Shown: piece by piece, positions 7,048 through 13,494 of the stretch
How positions within the stretch are numbered: the first letter of the stretch is position 1
How the letters are laid out: the number at the start of each line of letters is the position of its first letter
The notes under the pieces: model-generated
Seen by the model: the letters and a program-made list of their open reading frames with translations, nothing else
Database searches by the model: none
What the model was told of the DNA's origin: nothing
Source: an uncultured Bacilli bacterium
GTDB taxonomy: Bacteria; Bacillota_I; Bacilli_A; RF39; UBA660
Assembly (NCBI GenBank): GCA_934091015.1
Contig: CAKOKM010000030.1
Span: 1 to 15,041 of the forward strand
DNA length: 15,041 nucleotides
Direction of reading: 5' to 3'
Program-made: the position numbers and the translations under genes

Positions 7048-8736
7048 ATGAAAAATTGTTATAATGGTGAAACAAATAAAATACTTAAAGTTGCAGAAAA
7101 AGAAATGCTTAGTTGTCATCATCCTTATGTTGGAACTGAACATTTATTATTATCTTTATTAAAGAATAAAAATATTAGTAAGATATGTTATAAATATAAT
7201 TTAAATTATTATAATTATAAGAAAAATTTACTTAAGATTATAGGGAGTGCTACTAAAGAGTCTAAATATATTTTATATACACCTTTATTAAAATTAGTAA
7301 TTAATAAAGCAAGAGAAAATTCAGATAAAGATAATAAAGAATTAGATGAATATTATTTATTATCTAGTTTGTTATCTTATAAAGATGGAATAGGTTATAG
7401 TATAGTTAATAATATGGGAATTGATTTAGATGCTCTTACTTTAGAACTTAATAATCAAGGTATTTTAAATGAATTTGGTAAAGTTTTAAATGATGAGATA
7501 ACTGATAAAATATATTTAAGAGATAAAGAAATAACAAATATTATGGAGATTCTCTTAAGGAAAAATAAAAATAATCCTTTATTAATAGGACATGCGGGAG
7601 TTGGAAAAACTGCTTTAGTTAAAGAACTTGCTAGAAGAATAAACATTGGAGATGTTCCGGTAGAACTTAAAAACAAAAAAATAATTTCAGTTCAGGTAAG
7701 TACTTTAATATCAGGAACTAAATATAGAGGAGAATTTGAAGCAAGAGTTAATGATTTAATTAAAGAGTGTATTAAAAATAAAAATATAATTTTATTTATA
7801 GATGAAATTCATACAATTATGAAAACTGGTTCTAGTGAGGGAGCAATAGATGCTGGTAATATATTAAAACCTTATTTATGCAATGGGGATATAAAAATTA
7901 TTGGAGCTACTACTATAAGTGAATATAATGAATATATTAAAAAAGATCAGGCTTTACTTAGAAGATTTACTCCTATTATGGTTAATGAACCAAGTTTAAA
8001 AGATATGGAATTTATATTAAATAAAGTTAAAAAAAGTTATGAAGAGTACTATAAATTAAAGATAAATAAAAATATAGTTAATTATATAATTAGTAATACG
8101 GATAAATATATGCCTAATTCATATAATCCAGATAAATCAATAGAAGTGTTAGATACAGTTTGTTCTAAGAAAATACTTGATAATTATGTTAATAAATCTA
8201 AAGATATGAACATTAAAATGATAGATGTAGATAATTTAATTAAGGAGAGAGTTAATATTATTAATATAGATGATAATAAGTTTAATGAAGTTAAATCTGA
8301 ACTTGAAAAGAAATATAATGAATTGATTGTTAAAAATATAATGAATATTATTAAAGATAATAAGTTTAATAAGTATATGTTTTTAAATGGAGAAAGTAAG
8401 AGTAAAGAGAAAATAATTGTTTATATTGCTAATAAGTTAGGAATTAATTTAATAAATATTAATTGTTTAGAGTTTAATGATGAATTTGGAGTTAATAAGT
8501 TAATTAATAATAATTATTTATATGATAAGATAGATGAGAATCCTTATTCTATTATTTGTTTTAATAATTATGATAAAGCAGGGAGAATTATTAGGAATTT
8601 AGTTGATTCGATGATTAGTAATGGTTATATAAGTAATATGAATAATGAGAAGGTATATTTAAATAATTCGATTATATTTGTATTTAATAATGAAGAGACA
8701 AGTAGAATTGGATTTAATGAGTTGGTTGCACAGTGA
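7048..8736 (+). CDS. Shortened ClpC-like AAA+ ATPase with a degenerate second ATPase domain
   Basis: 562 aa against about 810 for ClpC. The N-domain has two Clp_N repeats (about 12-42, with PYVGTEHLLLSLL, and about 78-126). The first AAA+ domain (D1) looks active: Walker A GHAGVGKT (181-188), pore loop GTKYRGEF (223-230), Walker B ILFIDEIHT (248-256, D252/E253), sensor GATTISEY (286-293) and Arg-finger region LLRRFTPI (303-310). The ClpC middle domain is almost gone. The second domain (about 430-562) still aligns with ClpC D2, but Walker A reads NGESKSKE (447-454; K453 kept, glycines lost) and Walker B has N506-N507 instead of Asp-Glu. It stops after the sensor-1 region at RIGFNE, where I554-G555-F556 coincides with the ClpP-docking loop. 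It probably unfolds substrates, perhaps for ClpP, using D1 alone. SD GGGAG is at 7036-7040; monocistronic. Confidence 0.82.
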   Translation: MKNCYNGETNKILKVAEKEMLSCHHPYVGTEHLLLSLLKNKNISKICYKYNLNYYNYKKNLLKIIGSATKESKYILYTPLLKLVINKARENSDKDNKELDEYYLLSSLLSYKDGIGYSIVNNMGIDLDALTLELNNQGILNEFGKVLNDEITDKIYLRDKEITNIMEILLRKNKNNPLLIGHAGVGKTALVKELARRINIGDVPVELKNKKIISVQVSTLISGTKYRGEFEARVNDLIKECIKNKNIILFIDEIHTIMKTGSSEGAIDAGNILKPYLCNGDIKIIGATTISEYNEYIKKDQALLRRFTPIMVNEPSLKDMEFILNKVKKSYEEYYKLKINKNIVNYIISNTDKYMPNSYNPDKSIEVLDTVCSKKILDNYVNKSKDMNIKMIDVDNLIKERVNIINIDDNKFNEVKSELEKKYNELIVKNIMNIIKDNKFNKYMFLNGESKSKEKIIVYIANKLGINLININCLEFNDEFGVNKLINNNYLYDKIDENPYSIICFNNYDKAGRIIRNLVDSMISNGYISNMNNEKVYLNNSIIFVFNNEETSRIGFNELVAQ

Positions 8737-8760
8737 TTATGGTAAAGTAATCACTTTTTT
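8732..8760 (+). terminator. Terminator overlapping the Clp-like stop codon
   Basis: AGTGATTA (8732-8739) pairs with TAATCACT (8748-8755), followed by T to 8760. The TGA stop (8734-8736) sits inside the 5' arm, so a terminating ribosome may interfere with hairpin folding. Confidence 0.85.
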
Positions 8761-8791
8761 AAGTTATGTTGTTTTATTTTTTTATTATAAA

Positions 8792-8800
8792 TGATAAAAT
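8792..8800 (+). promoter_or_regulatory. cysS: Extended -10 promoter of cysS
   Basis: TG-A-TAAAAT with only T-rich sequence at the -35 distance. Transcription would start near 8807, just ahead of the SD at 8811, giving a leader of about 16 nt. No T-box fits in this spacer. Confidence 0.55.
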
Positions 8801-8810
8801 TAGGTATAAG

Positions 8811-8818
8811 AAGGAGGT
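8811..8818 (+). promoter_or_regulatory. cysS: cysS ribosome binding site that sets the start
   Basis: AAGGAGGT lies 4 bp before the ATG at 8823. An in-frame ATG at 8766 has no SD, lies upstream of the predicted promoter and would add 19 residues absent from CysRS, so 8823 is preferred. Confidence 0.9.
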
Positions 8819-8822
8819 AATT

Positions 8823-10214
8823 ATGAAGATTTATAATACTTTAACTAGAAAAATAGAGGAATTTGCACCTCATAATAAAGATAGGGTTACTTTTTATTCT
8901 TGTGGTCCTACTGTGTATCATTATGCACATATCGGTAATTTAAGAAATTATGTATGTAATGATTTATTGGATAGAACTTTAAGATATATTGGTTATAAAG
9001 TTGAAAGATGTATGAACATTACAGATGTTGGTCATTTAAAGAGTGATTCTGATTCTGGGGAAGATAAAATGGTTGCTAGTGCTAAGAAGGAACATAAGAG
9101 TGTTTTAGATATAGCTAAATTTTATACTGATGCATTTTTTAAAGATTTTGATGCTTTAAATTGTAAGAGACCGGAAATTGTAAGTAATGCGAGTGATAAT
9201 ATTGATATGTATATTAAGATTATAGAGAAGTTACTTAAAGATGGTTATGCTTATCAAGCTGGTGGTAATGTTTATTTTGATGTATCTAAATTAGATGATT
9301 ACTATAAATTAACAAACCATAAAGAAGATGAAATGGTTGTTGGCGTAAGAGATGGAGTAGAGTTTGATGGTAATAAGAGAAATCAGGCTGATTTTGCTCT
9401 ATGGTTTACTAAAAGTAAGTTTGAAGATCAAGAACTTAAATGGGATTCTCCTTTTGGTGTAGGTTACCCTGGATGGCATATTGAATGCTCTGGTATATCA
9501 ATTAAAAATTTAGGTGAATATTTAGATATTCATACTGGTGGTGTTGATAATATTTTTCCTCATCATACTAATGAGATTGCTCAAAGTGAAGCTTATTTAG
9601 GACATAAATGGTGTAGTTACTGGGTACATACGGAACATTTAATGAGTATTGATGGAAAGATGAGTAAGAGTCATGGTGATGTTGTTACTGTTGATAGTTT
9701 AATTAATAAAGGGTATAACCCATTATCATTTAGATATATGTGTTTAAATAGTCATTATCGTAAACAATTAATATTTTCTTTTGATGCTCTTAATGCGGCA
9801 GAAAATGAATATAAGAAGTTAAAGAATAAGATAGCTAATTTAAAAGAAGATGGAATGCTTAGTGATGGTGATTTTGAAAATTATACTAATTTATTTACAG
9901 CATGTATTACTGATGATTTAAATACAGCTAATGCGATTACAGTTATTTATTCTTTGCTTAAAGATGAAACTGTTAATGGTACTACTAAAATTGAAATTAT
10001 TAGATCTTTTGATAAGGTTTTAGCGCTTGATTTATTAAAGAAAGATGAAGCTAAAAGAGAAGATCTTGATTTAATTATGAAATTAATTGAAAAGAGAGAT
10101 AAGGCTAAGAAAAGTAAGGATTATGAACTTGCTGATTCAATAAGAGATGAATTATATAGTAAGGGTATTAAGTTAATTGATACTAGAGAAGGCACTACTT
10201 ACGAGGAGGTATAA
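8823..10214 (+). CDS. cysS: Cysteinyl-tRNA synthetase
   Basis: Class I synthetase charging tRNA-Cys; 463 aa from the chosen start, the normal size. CGPTVYHYAHIGNLR (27-41) includes the HIGH-type signature as HIGN, as is common in Bacillota. KMSKS is at 279-283. The zinc ligands that select cysteine are C27, C222 (WHIECSG), H247 and E251 (FPHHTNE), matching the E. coli pattern C28/C209/H234/E238. The C-terminal helical anticodon region runs from about 310 to 463, including KAKKSKDYELADSIRDEL (427-444). The gene has its own extended -10 promoter. It is tightly followed by a membrane zinc-peptidase gene, whose SD lies in the last codons of cysS, so the two are co-transcribed and probably translationally linked. 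Confidence 0.97.
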   Translation: MKIYNTLTRKIEEFAPHNKDRVTFYSCGPTVYHYAHIGNLRNYVCNDLLDRTLRYIGYKVERCMNITDVGHLKSDSDSGEDKMVASAKKEHKSVLDIAKFYTDAFFKDFDALNCKRPEIVSNASDNIDMYIKIIEKLLKDGYAYQAGGNVYFDVSKLDDYYKLTNHKEDEMVVGVRDGVEFDGNKRNQADFALWFTKSKFEDQELKWDSPFGVGYPGWHIECSGISIKNLGEYLDIHTGGVDNIFPHHTNEIAQSEAYLGHKWCSYWVHTEHLMSIDGKMSKSHGDVVTVDSLINKGYNPLSFRYMCLNSHYRKQLIFSFDALNAAENEYKKLKNKIANLKEDGMLSDGDFENYTNLFTACITDDLNTANAITVIYSLLKDETVNGTTKIEIIRSFDKVLALDLLKKDEAKREDLDLIMKLIEKRDKAKKSKDYELADSIRDELYSKGIKLIDTREGTTYEEV

Positions 10215-10217
10215 ATT

Positions 10218-10874
10218 ATGGATTACATGTATTTACTAATGTTGTTAATTCCAATGGCTGCTCAAATTTATATTTCAGTAACTTATGGAAAATATAAGAA
10301 TGTTAAAAACTCTTATGATATGACAGGATATGATGTAGCAAGAAAGATTCTTGATGATAATGGATTAAAGGATGTTTATGTTGTTCAAACTACTGGTACT
10401 TTAAGTGATCATTATGATCCAAGAAGAAAGACTGTTAGATTATCTAATGAAGTTTATAATGGCTCAAGTGTTGCTTCAATGGCGATTGCTGCTCATGAAT
10501 GTGGACATGCGATTCAAGATAAAGAAGGATATTTCTTTTTAAGATTAAGAAGTTTTATCTTTCCAGTTGTTAGTTTAGGTACTAAGTTTGCATATGTGGT
10601 TTTGGTAATTGGATTACTTTTAGAAACTATGGACTTAATTGCGTTAGGTATTGCCCTTGTTGGACTTGGATTATTATTCCAATTAGTTACTTTACCGACT
10701 GAAATTAATGCATCTAAAAGAGCCCAAAATAATTTAAGAGAATGTGGATATGTAGATGATATTGATGGGACTAAGACAATGCTTGTTAGTGCAGCTTTAA
10801 CATATGTTGCCGGAGTATTATCTTCAGCATTAGAAGTAATAAGATTAATTAAAATATTTGGAGATAGGGATTAA
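10218..10874 (+). CDS. YugP-like membrane zinc metallopeptidase
   Basis: 218 aa, close to B. subtilis YugP (about 225). The zinc-binding helix is AAHECGHAIQD (91-101), a classic HExxH with H93, E94 and H97; E162 in LPTEINASKRA is the likely third zinc ligand. Hydrophobic segments at about 4-22, 107-130, 133-157 and 187-208 make it an integral membrane protein. Upstream of the active site lies YDPRRKTVRLSNEVYNGSSV (66-85), typical of this family. Substrates are not established for the family; a role in membrane protein or envelope turnover is inference. The SD GAGGAGGT (10203-10210) overlaps the end of cysS and the start follows its stop by 3 bp. Confidence 0.9.
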   Translation: MDYMYLLMLLIPMAAQIYISVTYGKYKNVKNSYDMTGYDVARKILDDNGLKDVYVVQTTGTLSDHYDPRRKTVRLSNEVYNGSSVASMAIAAHECGHAIQDKEGYFFLRLRSFIFPVVSLGTKFAYVVLVIGLLLETMDLIALGIALVGLGLLFQLVTLPTEINASKRAQNNLRECGYVDDIDGTKTMLVSAALTYVAGVLSSALEVIRLIKIFGDRD

Positions 10875-10898
10875 TTATTTTCAATTAATTTTATTTTA
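10870..10898 (+). terminator. Weak AT-only terminator
   Basis: ATTAATT (10870-10876) pairs with AATTAAT (10883-10889), followed by TTTATTTT. All seven pairs are A-U, so termination may be partial. The arm overlaps the stop codon at 10872-10874. Confidence 0.45.
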
Positions 10899-10930
10899 AG
10901 TTTGTAATAGTAGATTTTTGAATTAAAAAT

Positions 10931-10939
10931 TGTTATACT
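10931..10939 (+). promoter_or_regulatory. Extended -10 promoter of the secreted-protein gene
   Basis: TG-T-TATACT, one mismatch from TATAAT. A weak -35, TAGATT (10911-10916), lies 17 bp upstream. The SD AGGAAAG is at 10948-10954. Confidence 0.6.
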
Positions 10940-10964
10940 TAGATAGTAGGAAAGAGTAGAAGTT

Positions 10965-11564
10965 ATGAATAAAATGCAAAATCAGGTTACTTTAGCTTTC
11001 TTTTTGATTATGTTGCTAGTGGTTACAGCTGCTAGTGTAACTTTTGCGTTCTTTAAAACTGTTATAAAAAGTTCTAATAGTAGTGTATTCACAAGTGGTT
11101 CTTCTGCTAAATTAAGTATAACATATGCTAATGATAGTGAAAAGGGGACTATTGTTGGTGAAAAAATTATTCCTGGATGGAGCGCTCGTAAACTATTTAC
11201 TATAACTGGGGAAAATACAAATACGAATGAAAAAAAATTGGAATATGATTTGTATTTGGTTATTGATACTAATACTTTTGAAACGGGAGAATTAAGTTGT
11301 TCTTTATCAGAAGTGGTTGATAATACAATGTATAGTACTGCTGCTACTTCAATACCTAACGAATTAGAACTTGAAGATGGAAAAATAAATTTAACCGCTA
11401 ATATGGCATATATAAATTATTTTGAAGCAGGAACTGTTTCAAAACAACATTTTTATGATTTACTTATAGAATATCCTTATTTAGAAAATGAACCACAGTA
11501 TGTTACTGGTAAGAAATTTATTGCTCATATATCAGTAGAAAGTTCTTCACAAATAACTAGATAA
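10965..11564 (+). CDS. Secreted protein with SipW-type signal peptide (TasA/CalY-like)
   Basis: 199 aa. The N-terminus has a hydrophobic segment (about 9-30) ending ASVTFAFFKT, followed by SSVFTSGSSAKLSITYA (39-55). This layout (hydrophobic core, Ala-x-Phe/Tyr-Phe cleavage zone, then Phe-Thr-x-Gly and a beta strand) is that of SipW-dependent signal peptides, as in TasA and camelysin. Cleavage is likely near A28. The rest is rich in beta-strand-like and polar stretches: IIPGWSARKLFTITGENTNT (68-87), then KLEYDLYLVIDTNTF (91-105). There is one Cys (112). There is no LPxTG anchor, lipobox or second membrane segment, so the product is probably released or assembled outside the cell. A fibre or matrix role is inference from TasA; no signal peptidase gene is adjacent. 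It is monocistronic and convergent with the next gene. Confidence 0.75.
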   Translation: MNKMQNQVTLAFFLIMLLVVTAASVTFAFFKTVIKSSNSSVFTSGSSAKLSITYANDSEKGTIVGEKIIPGWSARKLFTITGENTNTNEKKLEYDLYLVIDTNTFETGELSCSLSEVVDNTMYSTAATSIPNELELEDGKINLTANMAYINYFEAGTVSKQHFYDLLIEYPYLENEPQYVTGKKFIAHISVESSSQITR

Positions 11565-11568
11565 TATA

Positions 11569-11596
11569 AAAACATGGATTTAAATTTCCATGTTTT
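11569..11596. terminator. Bidirectional terminator between convergent genes
   Basis: AAAACATGGA (11569-11578) pairs perfectly with TCCATGTTTT (11587-11596) across an 8-base loop. A T-run follows the stem on both strands, so it can end the plus-strand secreted-protein gene and the minus-strand ligase gene. Confidence 0.88.
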
Positions 11597-12788
11597 ATTC
11601 ATTTGAAAGATTATCAAAATATCCTTGGATTAATACGACTGGTGTACCTTTATCACCAGAACCGCTGGTTAGGTCACAAAGTGAGCCAACTAAGTCAGTA
11701 ATTCTTCTTGGAGTGGTTCCTAAAGAAATATTTTGTCCTACTAAGTTATTTTGTTTTTCTTTTATTTCATTTACAATAGCGGTTTTAAGATCATTACCTG
11801 TTAAACTAGCATATTTATTATCAGCTACATATTTTAATTTGATTTCGTTTGGAGTTCCAATAAGTCCATCAGTAAAAGCAGGGGATACTACTGGATCTGC
11901 AAGTTCCCATATTTTGCCAACTGGATCTTTAAAGGCACCATCTCCGTAAACCATTACTTCAATTGTTTTACCTGTTTTTTCTTTTAATAAATCTTGAATT
12001 TTGTGGACTAAAACATTACCGGTTTTAGGAAATAATTTTAATTTTTCTTCGGTAGATTTATTTGAACCTAATAATCCATATTCAGGATTAAATCCAGAGT
12101 TATTAATTGGTTTGTTTAAAACATCTGTTAAAGAATATACATTCGCATTATGATGCATTAATATTTTTTTAGTTTTTTCTCTAGTGTGAATATCACAATT
12201 TATAACATTATTAGTATACTTTAAAATTTCTAGTGGATTATTAGAAAAGATAAATTCAGTCTTACAATTTTCTTTTTCACATAGTTCCTTGTAAAATTTA
12301 ACCATATTGATGCCTGTAAATGGATGAATCCAGTCACCAAAAAATTCATTATATTCTTTTTCAGTAAATGAACTACCTAGATTAAAGTTACTATTATCTA
12401 ATTTATTTTCATCTAGGATGCCATTACCAACTTCGTCAGCTGGAAAAGATAATTGAATTGTTATTTTATCCATATTTCTAGCAATACCTTTTAAGATATT
12501 AGAAAAACGATTTCTAGATAATATTGGATAAACTATTCCAATTTCTTTAGTGTTAAATTTAGAAGATACGTCAGTTGCAATATCATCTATGGTTACATAA
12601 TTTCCTTCACTTATACCAACAACTGCTTCAGTTATACCAACAATATCTTTATCATTAAAGGTAAAGTTATGTTCTTTACTTGCTTCTAATAAAGAATTAA
12701 CAACTATATTTGCTAGGTCATCTCCTTCTTTAATAATGGGTGTTCTTATACCTCTTACACATGTTCCTACTATTCTTATAAATATCAC
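11595..12788 (-). CDS. CofE/FbiB-like (coenzyme F420-0:L-glutamate ligase family) protein
   Basis: 397 aa, cytoplasmic. The N-terminus has VRGIRTPIIKEGDDLANIV (11-29) and then DKDIVGITEAVVGISEGN (46-63). These match the CofE pattern: a 'PLI-x-x-GDDL' motif followed by a 'D-x-V-x-x-x-EK/A-VS-x-x-EG' strand and loop. Later, VYGDGAFKDPVGKIWELADP (280-299) is the likely glycine-rich metal/phosphate region. CofE adds L-glutamate by a gamma linkage to F420-0 using GTP. No other F420 gene is visible here, and Bacilli of this kind are not known F420 producers, so the real acceptor may differ; a CofE-like enzyme in Chlamydia has been linked to folate glutamylation. The start is GTG at 12786-12788, with AAGGA (12790-12794) only 1 nt upstream, which is unusual; no ATG/TTG alternative is in frame nearby. 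Single gene. Confidence 0.75.
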   Translation of the reverse strand: MIFIRIVGTCVRGIRTPIIKEGDDLANIVVNSLLEASKEHNFTFNDKDIVGITEAVVGISEGNYVTIDDIATDVSSKFNTKEIGIVYPILSRNRFSNILKGIARNMDKITIQLSFPADEVGNGILDENKLDNSNFNLGSSFTEKEYNEFFGDWIHPFTGINMVKFYKELCEKENCKTEFIFSNNPLEILKYTNNVINCDIHTREKTKKILMHHNANVYSLTDVLNKPINNSGFNPEYGLLGSNKSTEEKLKLFPKTGNVLVHKIQDLLKEKTGKTIEVMVYGDGAFKDPVGKIWELADPVVSPAFTDGLIGTPNEIKLKYVADNKYASLTGNDLKTAIVNEIKEKQNNLVGQNISLGTTPRRITDLVGSLCDLTSGSGDKGTPVVLIQGYFDNLSNE

Positions 12789-12802
12789 GTCCTTACAATA
12801 AA

Positions 12803-12831
12803 ATTTTACTAAGTAATTATATGCAAGTCAA
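12803..12831 (-). promoter_or_regulatory. Promoter of the CofE-like gene
   Basis: Read on the minus strand: -35 TTGACT (12826-12831), 17 bp, -10 TAAAAT (12803-12808). A perfect TATAAT (12816-12821) lies between them and could be an alternative -10 with a poor -35. The first option leaves a leader of under about 10 nt, the second about 20 nt. Confidence 0.65.
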
Positions 12832-12863
12832 ATTAATTTACTATTATTTACACTTTATGTTTA

Positions 12864-12872
12864 TGGTACAAT
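12864..12872 (+). promoter_or_regulatory. Extended -10 promoter of the ECF sigma/anti-sigma operon
   Basis: TG-G-TACAAT. TTTACA (12847-12852) is 14 bp upstream, too close for an ideal -35. Transcription would start near 12879, leaving about 60 nt of leader. It is divergent from the CofE-like promoter. I could not identify an ECF-type autoregulatory promoter with confidence. Confidence 0.5.
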
Positions 12873-12927
12873 AAATATAATTAAAATTTAGTGCAATAAT
12901 TTATTATTTTATGGCGTTATTATAGTG

Positions 12928-12932
12928 AGAGG
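12928..12932 (+). promoter_or_regulatory. Ribosome binding site that sets the ECF sigma start
   Basis: AGAGG lies 7 bp before the ATG at 12940. An in-frame GTG at 12925 lies upstream of this SD and would add five residues with no SD of its own, so 12940 is preferred. Confidence 0.7.
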
Positions 12933-12939
12933 TTATGTT

Positions 12940-13494
12940 ATGTTTTCAATATTTAAGATAAACAATGATATTTTATTAGATACTTATATAAGTAGAATTG
13001 CAAGTGGTGATATGAGCGCTCTTGAAAAACTTTATAATGAGACAAGAGTTAATGTATATGCTTATGCTTTTTCTATTTTAAAAAATACTTCTGATAGTGA
13101 AGATGTAATGCAGGATGTTTATCTTAATATATATAAGTATGCACAGTCATATAGTTCTAGAAATAAACCTCTTTCATGGATTTTAACAATAACTAAAAAT
13201 TTATGTGTGGAAAAGTTAAGAAAAAAGAAAAAAATAATTTATAATGATATTGAGAAAATAGAAGATATTCTTGGTAAAAAAGATATTTCATATGATAAAG
13301 CGCTTTTAAAAATAGTGTTAGAAGAATTAACAGCTGAAGAAAGAAAATTAGTTATTTTAAATTTAGTTGAAGGATTTACTTTTTTAGAAATAAGTAAATT
13401 TCTTAATATGAAATTATCAACTGTACTTTCAAAGTATAACCGAGCTATGAAAAAAGTTCGTAAAAAATATAAGGAGGCAATTAATGAAAAATAA
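12940..13494 (+). CDS. ECF-type RNA polymerase sigma factor
   Basis: 184 aa, the usual ECF length. Sigma region 2 spans about 24-95: ALEKLYNETRVNVYAYAFSI (27-46), then SEDVMQDVYLNIY (53-65), and PLSWILTITKNLCVEKLRK (77-95), the -10 recognition and melting segment. Region 4 spans about 124-176, with LTAEERKLVILNLVEG (130-145) and a helix-turn-helix in FTFLEISKFLNMKLSTVLSK (146-165). There is no sigma-3 domain, nor the long C-terminal domain of SigI. The next gene, a membrane anti-sigma-like protein, overlaps it by 11 bp with SD AAGGAGG (13471-13477) inside this gene, the classic arrangement for an ECF factor and its inhibitor. It should direct transcription of an envelope-stress or nutrient-linked regulon once the partner releases it. 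Confidence 0.93.
   Translation: MFSIFKINNDILLDTYISRIASGDMSALEKLYNETRVNVYAYAFSILKNTSDSEDVMQDVYLNIYKYAQSYSSRNKPLSWILTITKNLCVEKLRKKKKIIYNDIEKIEDILGKKDISYDKALLKIVLEELTAEERKLVILNLVEGFTFLEISKFLNMKLSTVLSKYNRAMKKVRKKYKEAINEK

Noticed and set aside
8766..8822. N-terminal extension of cysS from ATG 8766
   Set aside because: No SD before it, it starts upstream of the likely promoter, and the 19 residues have no counterpart in CysRS; a strong SD precedes ATG 8823.
11590..11949. A 119-codon plus-strand open frame inside the CofE-like gene
   Set aside because: It is antisense to a recognisable family member, and its start falls in the shared terminator.
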